A stretch of 64,000 nucleotides of DNA from contig NZ_CP060784.1 of NCBI RefSeq assembly GCF_014489555.1, positions 4,552,501-4,616,500 of the forward strand. The letters run 5' to 3'. Below are positions 1-10,657 of this stretch, one piece after another. Below the pieces are notes generated by a model. The model saw only the letters and a program-made list of their open reading frames with translations. It was not told the origin of the DNA and searched no databases. How positions within the stretch are numbered: position 1 is the first letter of the stretch; each line of letters starts with the position of its first letter. The DNA comes from Hymenobacter qilianensis (GTDB lineage: Bacteria; Bacteroidota; Bacteroidia; Cytophagales; Hymenobacteraceae). The position numbers were made by a program, and so were the translations under genes.

Positions 1-85
1 GACGATCAATTGGCTTTTGCTGAGCAACAAGCGGCAAGCTGACGCCAGTCAGTAGGCTGAGAAGTAGTTTCGGGAGAGGGTGCAT
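1..85 (-). CDS. 5' end of a secreted protein (partial)
   Basis: An ATG at 85-83 on the minus strand opens a frame that runs off the left edge. The 28 visible residues start MHPLPKLLLSLLTGVSLPLV and continue AQQKPIDR. A basic residue, a hydrophobic stretch and an AxA-like cleavage region make this a convincing Sec signal peptide. The gene lies downstream of, and in the same direction as, the DUF4450 gene, separated by a family A palindrome. It is probably another exported member of the pectin/rhamnose locus, but nothing visible identifies the family. Confidence 0.6.
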   Translation of the reverse strand, partial: MHPLPKLLLSLLTGVSLPLVAQQKPIDR

Positions 86-104
86 AGGCTAATTTGATAT
101 TAAA

Positions 105-206
105 AGAACGTTATGCAGAGCGCAGCGAAGCATCTTGCGTGCTGATGTAGGATTACTAATCTAACGGCGTGAGCGAGATGCTTCGCTGCGCTCTGCATGA
201 CGTTCT
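105..206. repeat. Family A dispersed palindrome, copy 1
   Basis: Long imperfect inverted repeat with outer arms AGAACGTTATGCAGAGCGCA and its complement. The centre contains GATTACTAATC, found in most family A copies. It fills the gap between two minus-strand genes. Confidence 0.85.
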
Positions 207-226
207 GTATTTGATATTTGTACTTA

Positions 227-3200
227 TTATTCCCGCACCAATGTCACGCTCATTAGACCGATGACCACGTCATTAGCTAGGGCTTTTAGCGTGAGGCTGC
301 GAAGCTTTTTCTTGGGATTGAGGGGCATGTCAAGCACAGTGGCAGCACCACCGTCGATGGCGCGGGTGCTGAAGCCTTTGATGCTGGTGTAATCCTTGAA
401 ATCGCGGGTGAGCAGGCCGGTTTTGAGATGCAGGCGAAAGGGTTTTGGGGCGCCTGTATCGAAGGCAAAACCATCCTGGAAGTAGTCCTGCTCGATAGGG
501 GCCCAATTGTCGGGGTTGCGCAGGGGCAGCGTATCGGTGGTGCCGTCGGTGTAGGTCACTACCACTTCGCCATTCACGAGCTGGCTTTGCATGGGGTTGG
601 TAGATCCGGCCATCAGCAGGTAAGCGTGGCTGGATTTGCCCCCCAGCGGCACCGTGGCCTGGTCGGCGTAGTTATCCCACTGCGACACGAACAAAATGTT
701 CTTCTCTCCGGCCGCGCCGGGCGTGCGCAAGGGCGTTCCCCAGGGCAGCGTGATTTCATTTTTGCCCCCGCCAGCTGGCGCAAACCGGTGTCGTCGATTA
801 CGGCTTGGGTGAGCGGGTAGCACCAGTTGCCGATGCCTTGGGTGGGCAGCTGAAGTGTGGGGCCTTCGGGGCGAGGCGAGAGGTATTCGTTTTGGAAAAT
901 TCGGGTTACCTGGTCGTTGAAGTGAGGCGCCAGATTGATGGTTTCGTAGCGGGTTTTGGCAGGCTTTGGCGAATCCCAGGTTATTACCTTCTCCACCACC
1001 CGGCCCTTGTCCCATTCCACCGTCACGACATTAGAGCCCGGCACCACCGAGGCAGCCGGCACTGTTACTTCGGCGGTAGTTCCGCGCGGAATTTTCACGT
1101 TTGTTATGTAGGGCTTGCGGCCGTTGCCTACGGTTACTTTCGCGGTTACATCGCTCGTATTGTTCTGGACCAAGAACCGCATTCCATTGGGCTGAGGGGC
1201 TTTTTCGGCAATGATTTCAACTGCTTCCCGAACCTCAATCGGCAGAGGTTTCCACCAGGTAAGTCCGCCCTGGCGGAGCTGCACGAAGGCAGTGCGGGCA
1301 CCCTTCTGCCCTGCTATCTGGGCTGTTAGCACCGAGCCATTTGGGGTGGCGTTGCGCAGCACTTGTTGGGGGTCGAATACCTTGGTGATGGTGGCGCGCG
1401 GAAAGCGTACTTCCAGCGGACTGCCTACGGTGTACACGGGAGCCAGCGTAGCCGTGTCGGGGGCCGCGCCTTGCCAGGTGATAACGACCTCGTGTTTGGC
1501 AGCAGGAGCGCTGCTGATTTCAACGACGGGTTGCCCCACGGCCGTATCAACTGACTGCCACGTAGCAACCTGCCCATTCACGATTACCGACTGAATATTT
1601 TCGGCGCGGGCCTGCGCCTGCAACCGGAGCTGTAGGGGCTTGGCAAAGCGGGGCGTAATGCTGTAGGCATCGCGTGGCCCTTGCCGTTTGAAGTCGAAGT
1701 CAATGTCGGGCACCGTCAGGGAGGCGTTGTTCCAGGCAGCTGGCAAGCCGGGGCGAATGGTCAAAATGCCCCCAGCGCGTCGGGCACAATGCCGAATAAG
1801 CCTTCCAGCAGGGTGCGGGCCGTCACGCCGATGGGGTCGGCAAAGTCGCGGTACAACTCGCCCCGGTGGGCATCGTAAAAAGAAACCTGCTGAATATTAC
1901 CCGGACTAGAGCCCAAATACATGCTTTCCAGTAAAGCACTTTTCCAGAGCTTAAACGCCTCTTCCGTGCGGCCGGCCTGCCAGTTGGCCAGCGTGGTGTG
2001 CAGCACTTCGGCCATGGCCACGTTGTTGATAGACCAATCGTAGGGCTGCCAGTTGGTGGTAGAAAGCAGATGATAGCCTTCATCCGGCAAGCCAGTGGCC
2101 CGCACCGGAATGTGCGGAATATTAGCATCCACGTAGCGCAAGGCCTGATAAGCCTGGAAAGCGTCGGGCACTTCAGAATCGAGGGCGTGATATACTGTCC
2201 AGAGGCCGGCGGCGGGGTGCAATTGCTTCAGCCCCAGCGCATCCTGATATTCGGCGTACCAGCCTTGAGTGGGCATCCACAGACGGGCGTTGAGGGCTTG
2301 GTGAATCTTAGCCGCTTCCTGTCGGTATGGCTGGGGGTTTTGACCTACGCGGGGGGCTAATTTTGCGGCCAGCTTATTGGCCCAGTAGTTATAAGCCGAT
2401 GAATGCGTGACCGCGCCGCCGCTGTACTGGAGCGCATCGCTGGCCCAGATGGCGGCGTAGGCATCATACAGGCCATCATTATCCTTGTCGAAGTTGCGCT
2501 TTTCCCAGGCCAGATGCCGCTCCAATACCGGCCACAGCTCGCGGGCCATAGTCAGGTCGCCGGTCCAGCGCAGATGCCGCAGCAGCGCGTCGATGTATAC
2601 CAGGTTCATATCGTAGTGGTGGGGGCGCAAATCGCCGCCGGGGTTGCGCGAAATGTAGCCGCTGCTGAACACTGCCGTACCCAGCTTTTCCTGATGACGC
2701 GCCAGGTGCAAGGCCGTATCCATGACCAACGGACCAACTTCCGGGCTGGTCAGCTGCGACTTCGCATAAGCCCGAAAATGAGTTTGGGCACGGTCGTGCC
2801 AGCCGAGCGGACTGGCGGTGTAAGCCCCGCGCCAGCCATTCAGAGGCATGCGCCAGGCAATAGCGCCGTGCAGATACGCGGGGTCCTGCCAGATGGCGTC
2901 GGCGGCAATGCTCAGCGCGCCGCCCAAGGTATTGATGTAGGGGTCAGGCGTTTGCACGCGCACGCGGCTGGCCAGCTTTTGGCGGGCAGCTTCGGTACGA
3001 GCCCAGGCCTGCGGCAAATCTGCGTAGCGCAACGCCGCTGCTTCCGGTTTTTGAATAGCGAAGTAAAGTACCTCCCCCGCTTTCACCTTAACGGCTCCCG
3101 TAAGAACCGGCGTGGCTGATGCTTGTGAAGCATAGAGTTGGGCAGGTGATGCCTGCTGAGCGGCATCAGCTACGTGGGTTTCGGAAGTTGGTGGCAGCAC

Positions 3201-3958
3201 GCCTGTCAGCGTCGGGCGCGCAGTGGTGCTGGGGGCATTTTTGCCGCTGCGTCTTCGTTTTTCGGGGGTTTCGGCGGGGAGCCGTAGGTTAGTCGGAAGG
3301 TGTTGTTTTTTAGCTCAAAAACGTTGCCTTGGCAATACTCCGGCTTAAGGTAGAAGTTGGATTCGGGGTCGGCACCGATGTCGCCGTCGCGGCTGAACTT
3401 CTTGCCGGTAGCGCCGCCGAAAGCCCACAGCAGGCGCACTTTGGTAGCGGGTACATTCTCGAAGCGGGCACGGATCAGCATGCCCTCGGCGTCGGCTTGG
3501 GCCAGTACTTCCAGGTATAGCTTGCCGGCTCCTAGCAACGGATCTTTCACTTCGTAGATCATCGCGCCAGGCCGGTAGCGCGCCTCGATGTTCTCGGCCT
3601 CGATCAGCCACTTGCTTTGACCTTCGATCATCAAACCGAGCTTAAAATTGCCCCCCATGCCCGGTAGGTAAAGCGCAAACTCCGGCAGGTCGCCGGCTTC
3701 TACTCGGAAGGCGGTGTTGGTGCCGTAGAGGGCGCGGGCAAAGCGCTTGTTGCCGTTGGTAATGACGAAGTCGGAGCCGTCGGGGCGGTAGCGCAGGGTG
3801 CGGGCCTGGTCGTGCCAAAGCGCCGGAGGAGCGGGCGGCCCCGACTGCGCCGGTGCGCCTATTGGCAGCAGACAGCTCATGCCTACCACCAGCCAGCCAG
3901 CTACCAGCGCCGGCAGCGAATTTCTTGTTAGGTTTTTTCTACTGTCGTACCTACTCAT
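227..3958 (-). CDS. DUF4450/six-hairpin glycosidase-like secreted protein, three frame breaks
   Basis: Three consecutive minus-strand frames join into one protein of about 1244 residues if one base is restored at each of three runs: G 3231-3235, C 1769-1773 and C 765-769. The N-terminus has a hydrophobic export segment (about residues 16-38) ending PIGAPAQS. An N-terminal beta-rich part resembling DUF4450 follows. A long central alpha-helical region of six-hairpin glycosidase type has WRGAYTASPLGWHDRAQTHF and HHYDMNLVYIDALLRHLRW. The C-terminus is beta-rich. Such proteins occur in Bacteroidota pectin loci, so I infer an exported enzyme acting on rhamnogalacturonan fragments; the exact reaction is unknown. 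The gene follows SusD1 by 107 bp, with a terminator-like hairpin between them. Three other six-base G/C runs in the gene (about 640, 2346, 3651) are intact and in frame, which argues against true decay. Confidence 0.7.
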
Positions 3959-3993
3959 TATGCTTCGTTATCCGTGAATTTGCCCCCAGGGCG

Positions 3994-4043
3994 CAAAAAA
4001 GCCCGACTCTGGCCAGGCTATATTCCTGGGAGAGCCGGGCTTT
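3994..4043 (-). terminator. Hairpin between susD1 and the DUF4450 gene
   Basis: On the minus strand AAAGCCCGGCTCTCCC pairs imperfectly with a copy followed by GGGCTTTTTT. It lies just after the SusD1 stop codon, so transcription may end partly here and lower expression of the DUF4450 gene. Confidence 0.65.
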
Positions 4044-4065
4044 ACTTACCTGCCTTTCAGCGACT

Positions 4066-5553
4066 TTAGTAGCCGGGGTTCTGATCGTAGAGGCCCGGCG
4101 TGGCGCTCAATTCGTTCAACGGCACGGCGTAGATAATGTCATTCGCGCCAATGTTGCGGCGCATCTTGCCCGACGCGTCTTCCTTGGCAATCCAGGCGTT
4201 CATGGTGGTCAGCACGGTGCCGGAGCGCACCAGATCGTGCCAGCGCAAACCTTCGCCGAGGAATTCGCGCCGCCGCTCATCCAGCAGCTGCGCCATAGTC
4301 AGGCTGGTAAGAGCCGGCTGTTTGGCGCGGGTACGAACCTCATTAACGGCCTTCAGAGCATCCGCCTGCGTGCCACCGCCGCCGCGCAGAATCGCTTCGG
4401 CTTTCATGAGCAGGATATCGGCGTAGCGCATCACAATAAAGTTGATAGGCCAATCAGTATTGCCCGTGCCGCGGCCGGCGGCACTGATGTATTTCTTCAG
4501 TACAGTACGATTTTCGGCCACGTTAGCCACCAGATAACCCGTCTGCACGCTGGCCGCGCGCCGGTCATCATTGGCTGCCAGGATGCTCAGGAAGTCATTT
4601 GAAACTGGCTTGATCTCAATCCCGCGCGAGCCGAACGGTATCTGTAGCGAAGTGAAGTAGTTATCGGGCACCATTACGCCCGGATGAGTGGCGCCATTGC
4701 CCACGATATACTGGACGTCAAACAACACTTCCGAATTGTTCTCATTGGTGTAGGAGAACACGTTAGCGTAGCTGGACACCAAAGAATAGCGCTTGCTATC
4801 AATTACTTCGTTGAGCAGCGCCAAAGCTTTGTTGTTCTCGTTGCTGGCCAAACCCGGACCATCGATGCCGTAAGTAGGACCCGAACGCGTGAGGTAAACC
4901 AACGCCAGTAAGCCCTTAGCGGCTCCCGACGTCACGCGGCCCACATTGGCGCCCGTGTAATTCAGGGGCAGATTATCCTTAGCGTATTCCAAGTCGCCGA
5001 TGATCAGGTTGTACACCTCTTCCACCGAGCCGCGCGGAATTTTGGCTACTTCCTGGGGCAGCAAGGCTTTATCGATAACGGGCACGCGGCCAAACATGCG
5101 CACCAGGTCGAAGTAGTGGAAAGCGCGCAGGAAGCGGGCTTCGCCCTCATAGCGCAACCGCAGACCCTCGCTTACCACCGAGCCGTTGGCTTTCAGTTGG
5201 TCGAGCATGGTATTGGCCCGAAAAATAGCGCCGAAGTCTGATGCCCAGGTATCCGACATGTAGGGGCTTACCGAGAGCGTGGTGTTGAAGTTGTTGATGG
5301 CGTCCCAGTCGCGCACACCCTGGCTGCTGACGCCGTAGAAGTTGTCGGAGCGCAGGTCTGAGAGAATCAGGACGCGGTCGGGGTAGCCCCGCAATTGGCT
5401 GTACACCGCGTTCATGGCTTGCTCGAAGTCAACGGCAGTTTTGAAGAAAGCCGGCACCGAGCCATTGGAAAGCGGTGTTTGATCGAGGTCATCTTCGCAG
5501 CTACCCAGGGTGAGCATGCAGGCGGTGGCCAGAAGGAGAGATATTCTTTTCAT
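4066..5553 (-). CDS. SusD/RagB-family glycan-binding lipoprotein (SusD1)
   Basis: A 495-residue protein with a lipoprotein signal peptide: MKRISLLLATACMLTLGSCE, with the lipobox cysteine at about residue 19. SusD-type TPR architecture is visible, including RFLRAFHYFDLVRMFGRVP near residue 140 and the C-terminal RREFLGEGLRWHDLVRSG, followed by the usual NPGY end. SusD proteins sit at the cell surface and bind glycan over their SusC channel. The gene lies 69 bp after susC1 on the same strand, the standard SusC-SusD order. Substrate is inferred from the neighbours as a rhamnose-rich pectin fragment. The frame is intact. Confidence 0.95.
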   Translation of the reverse strand: MKRISLLLATACMLTLGSCEDDLDQTPLSNGSVPAFFKTAVDFEQAMNAVYSQLRGYPDRVLILSDLRSDNFYGVSSQGVRDWDAINNFNTTLSVSPYMSDTWASDFGAIFRANTMLDQLKANGSVVSEGLRLRYEGEARFLRAFHYFDLVRMFGRVPVIDKALLPQEVAKIPRGSVEEVYNLIIGDLEYAKDNLPLNYTGANVGRVTSGAAKGLLALVYLTRSGPTYGIDGPGLASNENNKALALLNEVIDSKRYSLVSSYANVFSYTNENNSEVLFDVQYIVGNGATHPGVMVPDNYFTSLQIPFGSRGIEIKPVSNDFLSILAANDDRRAASVQTGYLVANVAENRTVLKKYISAAGRGTGNTDWPINFIVMRYADILLMKAEAILRGGGGTQADALKAVNEVRTRAKQPALTSLTMAQLLDERRREFLGEGLRWHDLVRSGTVLTTMNAWIAKEDASGKMRRNIGANDIIYAVPLNELSATPGLYDQNPGY

Positions 5554-5622
5554 GGGAAGTTGGAGCTAGGAGTTAGGAGCAGGCTACCGCTTGGCAGCCC
5601 GCAGCTGTCTTCTGGATGTAGC

Positions 5623-8600
5623 TTAGAAAGTAACGTTAAGGCCCAAAACCAACGATTTAGCCAAAGGCAGACCGCCGTAGTCAACACCCGAGGTAAAGGT
5701 GCTGCCGTTGTCGGTGTTCACGGCATCGGGGTTGAAGCCGCCGTAGTATTTGTCTTTGCCAAAGAAGTTTTCAGCCGTTACATACACACGGGCACCCTGC
5801 ATCACGCTCTTGCTGATAATGCGGCCCAGGTCGTAGCCCAGCGTGATGTTGCGCACGCGGTAGTAGTCGGAAGAGTACAGCCAGTCGGTGTTCTTGATAA
5901 AGCCAAAGCGAGCAGTAGCCTTGCCTTTCACGCCGTCGCCGGGGTCTTCCTCCGAGCGCCACCGGTCGCGGGAGCGGCCCAGGGCGTTTTCCTGGTAGCC
6001 CACGCTGGTGCGGTCGATGGCGCGGCCAAACATGGAGTAGATGTAACCACCATTCTGCCCCTGCACAAGGAAGCTCAAATCGAAGCCTTTGTACTTAAAG
6101 GTGTTCGTGATGCCCCAGGTGTATTTGGGGTTCGGCTGGCCCACAATCACGCGGTCGTTGGCGTCAATCTTACCGTCGCCGTTGGCATCTTCGTAGCGGG
6201 GGTCGCCGGCCGTCTGGTTGTTGTAGAGTGCGGCGCCGTTGTCGATATCAGCCTGGCTCAGGATGCCATTCTGGCGAATTACGAAGATGCTGTACATAGG
6301 CTTGCCTACTTGCAGCACGTTGCTGGGCAGGTCGGCTACTGAGGCTACTTCAATAGTGGCATCGCCGGGGCCGAGGTGCTTCACCTCGTTTTGGTTGTGG
6401 CTGAAGTTGAGCGAGGTAGTCCACTCCAGAGCGTTGTTCAGGTTGTTGGTGGTCAATTCCACTTCCCAACCGCGGTTTTCTACTTCCCCAATGTTTACGA
6501 GGTTGTTGCCGAAGCCCGAAGCCGTGTTAATCGGCACGTTCAGCAGCAGATCCTTGCTGGTTTTGGTGTAATAATCGAACGAGCCGAAGATGCGGTTTTG
6601 AAAGAAGCCTACATCCACACCGAAGTCGATAGTGCGGTTACGCTCCCATTGCAGCTCGGGGTTTTCTACCCGGTTAGGAGCCTGCCCTGTCGCCAAAGCA
6701 CCGCCGAAAGTGTAGTTATAGATGCCTAGCGTGGCAATGCTGTTGTAGTCGCCGATGCTGTTGTTGCCCGACAAGCCAATGCTGGCCCGCAGTTTCAGGT
6801 CGCTGAGCGGCGTAATGTTCTTCATGAACTCTTCCTGCGAAATGCGCCAGCCCACGGAGGCAGCCGGGAATACACCGAACTGATTTTGCCCCCCAAAGCG
6901 CGACGAGCCGTCGCGGCGGATGCTGGTAGACAACAAGTACTTGCCAGCGTAGCTATACTGCAAACGGCCGAAGTAGGAAATCAGGACGTTCTGGCTTTCG
7001 GTGGTGTTGTTGCTGCCGGTGCCGTTGATGTTGGTGGCCGCGTTCAGCGTGGTTACCTGGTTATTCACAAAGCCACCGGTGGCACCCAGGCGCACGTTAT
7101 CGATGCGGGAGATATTGTAGGCGTAGCCGGCCAGCGCCGTCAGGTCGTGCTTCTCGCCAAAAACCCGCGTGTAGGTGGCCGTATTTTCGTTAACGAATGT
7201 TTGACGACGGAAACCGCTGTAAGAGCCTGAAGCCTGCGACGTTGGCAGGTCTCGCACGGCCGGATTATACGACTTGCTGGTCACGTCGTTGTTGTCGAAG
7301 TTGATGCTGCTGCGCAGGCGCAGGCCGCTAATCACTTCATATTCAGCATACAGGGTGCTCAGGGTGCGGAAGGTCTTGGTTTCGCCGATGGCATTTTCCA
7401 TCACGCGCACCGGACTGGCCGTCGAAACGCCCCAGCGGTACACTTCGTTTTTGCCGTAGCCCGAAGCCACGCCGGCTGTATCCTCCACGATGGGCGCCAT
7501 AGATACGAGCTGGTGCAGACGGTTGTCTTTGCCTTCAATGCCAGGGTCATTGGTGACGGAGTAGGTTGGTGTCACGTTCAGGCCGAAGCGCAGCTTGTTG
7601 CTGGCTTTCACTTCCACGTTGGCACGCGCCGAATAGCGCTTGTAGCCCAGCCCAACCATCATGCCCTGCTGATCGGTGTAGTTACCTGATATGAAGTAGT
7701 TCACATTGTCGGTGGCGCCGCTGGCCCCTACCTGGTAGCTCTGGGTGCGGCCCGTGCGGAAAGCCTCATCCTGCCAGTCGATGTACTGCAAGCCGGGGTG
7801 ACCGGGCTGAAACCAGCGCTCATCAATCATCTGCGCAGGCACAATGTTGTTCACCTTTAGAATAGCCTGACGCTCGGCCGTGGTTTGGCTGGCGGTGCGG
7901 CCGGGGCCCGAACGCACCCAGTTATCATTGATGATTTCGGCGGCGCGCTCAGCCCACTCTTCGGCGCTCAGCACGTCCAGCTTTTTGGCGGCCTGCGAAA
8001 CACCCACGTAGGAATTGAAGGTAATCTGGGGCTTACCCGATTTGCCTTTCTTGGTAGTAATAAGTACTACTCCATTCGCAGCGCGCGAACCGTAGATGGC
8101 AGCCGCAGCGGCATCCTTCAACACCTGAATCGACTCAATATCATTGGGGTTGATGTTGTCCAAAGGGCTGCCGCTGGCAAAACGCCCCCACCATTCTGGG
8201 CCACGTTGTCGAGCGGGAAACCGTCGATTACGTACAGCGGCTCGTTGCCAGCGGTGATAGAGCCTGCGCCCCGCACCTGCACGCTAAAGCCGCGACCGGG
8301 TACGCCGGTGTTTTGCTTTACCTGCACGCCCGCCATCTGCCCCACCAGGGCCTGATCGACGCGGGCAATAGGACGCTCCTCTAAGCGGCTGGCGTCGAAG
8401 GTGGCAATGGCGCCGGTTACGTCGCCTTTCTTCTGCGTGCCGTAGCCTACTACTACTACTTCCTCCAGGCTCTTCACATCTTCAGCCATCTTGATGGTGA
8501 AGGCCTGGGAGCCGGTGAAGGGGCGCTCCTGGGTTGTAAAACCAATGAAGCTAAATACCAACGTGCCAGCCGTTTCGGGCACTGATAAGCTAAAGGCGCC

Positions 8601-8825
8601 ATCGGGGCCGGTAGTAGTGCCGTTGGTGGTGCCTTTAATAACGACCGTAACGCCGGGCAGGCCCTCGTTGTTTTGCGACACGACCTTACCGGTCAGCTGC
8701 CATTCGGCTACTTTGTTGGTGCTGCTGGTGTGTGCCTGCACGGCCGTGATGCCCGGTCCTGCTAGCAGTAGCATTGGCAGGCATACCGCTATTGGGTAGC
8801 GCCGCCATGTGTAACTTTTCTTCAT
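5623..8825 (-). CDS. SusC/RagA-family TonB-dependent outer-membrane transporter (SusC1), one frame break
   Basis: Two overlapping frames join into about 1067 residues when one base is restored at the C run 8185-8189. The join then reads [20 protein letters not shown], the normal SusC plug sequence. I take the start at 8825 ([11 protein letters not shown]), because it begins a clear signal peptide ending about ITAVQAH; an upstream in-frame extension is unlikely. Order: signal peptide, carboxypeptidase-regulatory-like domain (about 45-125), the [20 protein letters not shown] box, TonB plug with [18 protein letters not shown], then the beta barrel to the C-terminal phenylalanine. It imports oligosaccharides with SusD1. 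Its promoter (8883-8927) belongs to the shared CAGGAG set. Confidence 0.95.
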
Positions 8826-8882
8826 GAGTAGGTATGGGTAGGAAGGAGAGTGTAAAGACAAGACCGGGCCTTTTAAGCATGA

Positions 8883-8927
8883 CCAAATTATTACCTCCTC
8901 TAGCCGAAACACTCCTGTAGACTACCG
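8883..8927 (-). promoter_or_regulatory. CAGGAG-type promoter of susC1
   Basis: On the minus strand a CAGGAGTGTT half-site (CAGGAG at 8917-8912) is followed 24 bp later by TTTG (8887-8884) inside TAATTTGG, a Bacteroidota -7 box. The upstream half-site is poor here. The start codon is about 58 bp further on. Confidence 0.65.
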
Positions 8928-9065
8928 CCCCACCCCGATTACCCTGAAATTATTTTTCCAATAATGCTTTGGACTGCGTTTTTGGCACGCTACCAATAAC
9001 CGTGGAGCTTACAAATGCTGGCTTGGCTACGCATCTACCTAAATTTCAGCAACATGCCAGGCGGT

Positions 9066-9190
9066 TGCAGGGAAGCGTATTCACGTCTCATCGTCGCGGT
9101 TGTTGGTTCAGCTGCCTTGCTCACGATAACAAACGGAAGATGACCAAGCGAATATCGTTCAACGACCAGACGCGAATACGCGTCTCTACC
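9066..9190. repeat. Family B dispersed palindrome (degenerate copy)
   Basis: The left arm contains AGCGTATTCACGTCTCATCG, followed by a GTTGTTGG-type centre. The right arm is CGTTCAACGACCAGACGCG followed by AATACGCGTCTCTACC. It matches the other family B elements but its arms have drifted. Outside it, the 8928-9065 stretch shows no gene. Confidence 0.7.
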
Positions 9191-9199
9191 CATATCCCA

Positions 9200-9243
9200 C
9201 AAAAAGCCCCCCAGCTAACTTAAACCGTAGCTGGGGGCTTTTT
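9200..9243. terminator. Bidirectional terminator after rhaT, unequal arms
   Basis: AAAAAGCCCCCCAGCTA pairs with TAGCTGGGGGCTTTTTT. The left arm has six C and the right arm five G. It ends 19 bp beyond the rhaT stop codon, so it serves the minus-strand gene and could also stop rightward transcripts. Confidence 0.85.
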
Positions 9244-9262
9244 TCAAACTTCCATTCAAGCT

Positions 9263-10298
9263 TTAGGAGCCCAGGTAATTGCCAAAGCCGACAACCACGG
9301 TCGAAAACACCACGACCAGAATGCCGAGCGAAATCGTGCGCATGGTCAGGCGGTTGGAGCCGCGCCACTCGTGCAGAATCAGTCCCCACATGCTGCTGAA
9401 GGCAATGATGAAGGCCATGTGCAGCGTCCAGCCGGAGAAGCGATACTCGCCCATCTGGCTGTCGCCCATGCCGTAGAAAAAGAACTGGAAATACCAGGTG
9501 AAGCCAGCTAAAGCGCAGAAGATAATATTGCGCGCAATGGGCACCGACATATTCGTATAGTCGGTGTACGTGCGGTTCTTGATGTTCAGATAAATCGTCC
9601 AGATGGCGTTGGTGGTGAGGCCGCCGAGCAGGATGATAACTAAGATGGCATTGTTGGCATAAAGCGGATTCGTGCCGTTATCAGTAGCCAGCTCCGCAAT
9701 GGATTGGCCAGCCGTTAGGCCAAAGGAAAAACAAGCGCTCATCACGCCCGAAAATACAGCCACCAGCAAGCCCTTGCGCATGTCGAACTCGGCTACACCG
9801 GCTTGCTTTTCCTCCGTAGTCTGATGCTTTTCCTTCATCACGCCGGCCATGCCGCAAATCAGAATCCCCGCTACGCACACTACCAGTCCCATGATAATCA
9901 CCTTGCCAGACAGGGTGCTAATCAGGGTCGGAAAAGTGCCTTCCCAAATAGGGGCACCAGCGTACCAAAAACGGCGCATAAACCCAGCGTAACGGCCATA
10001 CCTAAAGACAAGCCCAAGTAGCGCATGGCCAAGCCAAAGGTAAGGCCACCAAAGCCCCACAAAATACCCCAGAAATACGTCCAAAGGACGGTTTCGGTAT
10101 CCGCCTGAGCTAGCACGCCAAACAGGTTAGGCACCGTAAGATAGCCGAGCAACAAGGGAGCCATAAGCCAGGAAAAAAGCCCCCAACAAGCCAGTAGCTT
10201 TCCCAGGCCCAGCCGTTTACTTTCTTGTAGGGCAGATAAAAGCTGCCGGAGGCGAAACCGCCTAGTGCGTGGAGCACCACTCCCAGAAAAACACTCAT
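9263..10298 (-). CDS. rhaT: L-rhamnose/H+ symporter RhaT, two frame breaks
   Basis: Three frames join into about 345 residues, the usual RhaT length, when one base is restored at C 10180-10184 and one at G 9951-9954. The joins give YWLVGGLFSWLMAPLLLGYL and LCAVFGTLVPPIWEGTFPTL, both typical of RhaT. I start at MSVFLGVVLHALGGFASGSF (10298); the longer in-frame start at 10331 adds only polar residues. About ten hydrophobic membrane segments are visible. It carries L-rhamnose across the inner membrane. It diverges from the rhaEW gene, and each has its own CAGGAG-type promoter. Confidence 0.93.
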
Positions 10299-10328
10299 AA
10301 GTCGAAGTTGTTGGTCGTGTTGTTTTAC

Positions 10329-10373
10329 CAAAGCTGCCTTAATCCTTTACGCAAACCCTCCTGTTCTCTCCTG
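10329..10373 (-). promoter_or_regulatory. CAGGAG-type promoter of rhaT
   Basis: The minus strand reads CAGGAGAGAACAGGAGGGTT (10373-10354), two half-sites exactly 10 bp apart. After 25 bp comes CAGCTTTG (10336-10329), a -7-like box. This is one of the best copies of the shared operator. Confidence 0.75.
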
Positions 10374-10431
10374 AAAGCAGGAAAGTACGGCAGGAAGCAA
10401 TGGTGAATCGGTTATTGGATATGTAGAGACG

Positions 10432-10513
10432 CGACACTTCGCGTCTCCTCGCTGCTGAGGTTGCTCAGTATCGGTTGTTCAACGCGGAGCCGCGAAGTGG
10501 CGCGTTTATACAT
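10432..10513. repeat. Family B dispersed palindrome
   Basis: Begins TGTAGAGACGCGACACTTCG and has a degraded right arm near CGCGAAGTGGCGCG. It lies in the 359-bp divergent gap between rhaT and rhaEW, between their two promoters. Confidence 0.75.
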
Positions 10514-10563
10514 CCGTATACTAAGTGAAAAATAGACTCTTGCAAAATTTATTCACGCCCGAA

Positions 10564-10608
10564 CAGGAGAGTGCAGGAGTTTTACCGCTTGCAGTTCCTA
10601 TTCTTTTG
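10564..10608 (+). promoter_or_regulatory. CAGGAG-type promoter of rhaEW
   Basis: CAGGAGAGTGCAGGAGTTTT (10564-10583) is a perfect 10-bp-period direct repeat. TTTG of the -7 region (10605-10608) follows 25 bp after the second CAGGAG. The chosen start codon is 50 bp beyond the box. Confidence 0.75.
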
Positions 10609-10657
10609 TGAGCAATCTAATTATCCGGTTTTCGGCCCTCAAATCAGTAGCCTCAAT

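Noticed and set aside
5395-6342. Long open frame (315 codons) on the plus strand inside susC1
   Set aside because: It lies fully opposite susC1, whose family is certain, and encodes a low-complexity Val/Ala/Gly-rich product with no motif.
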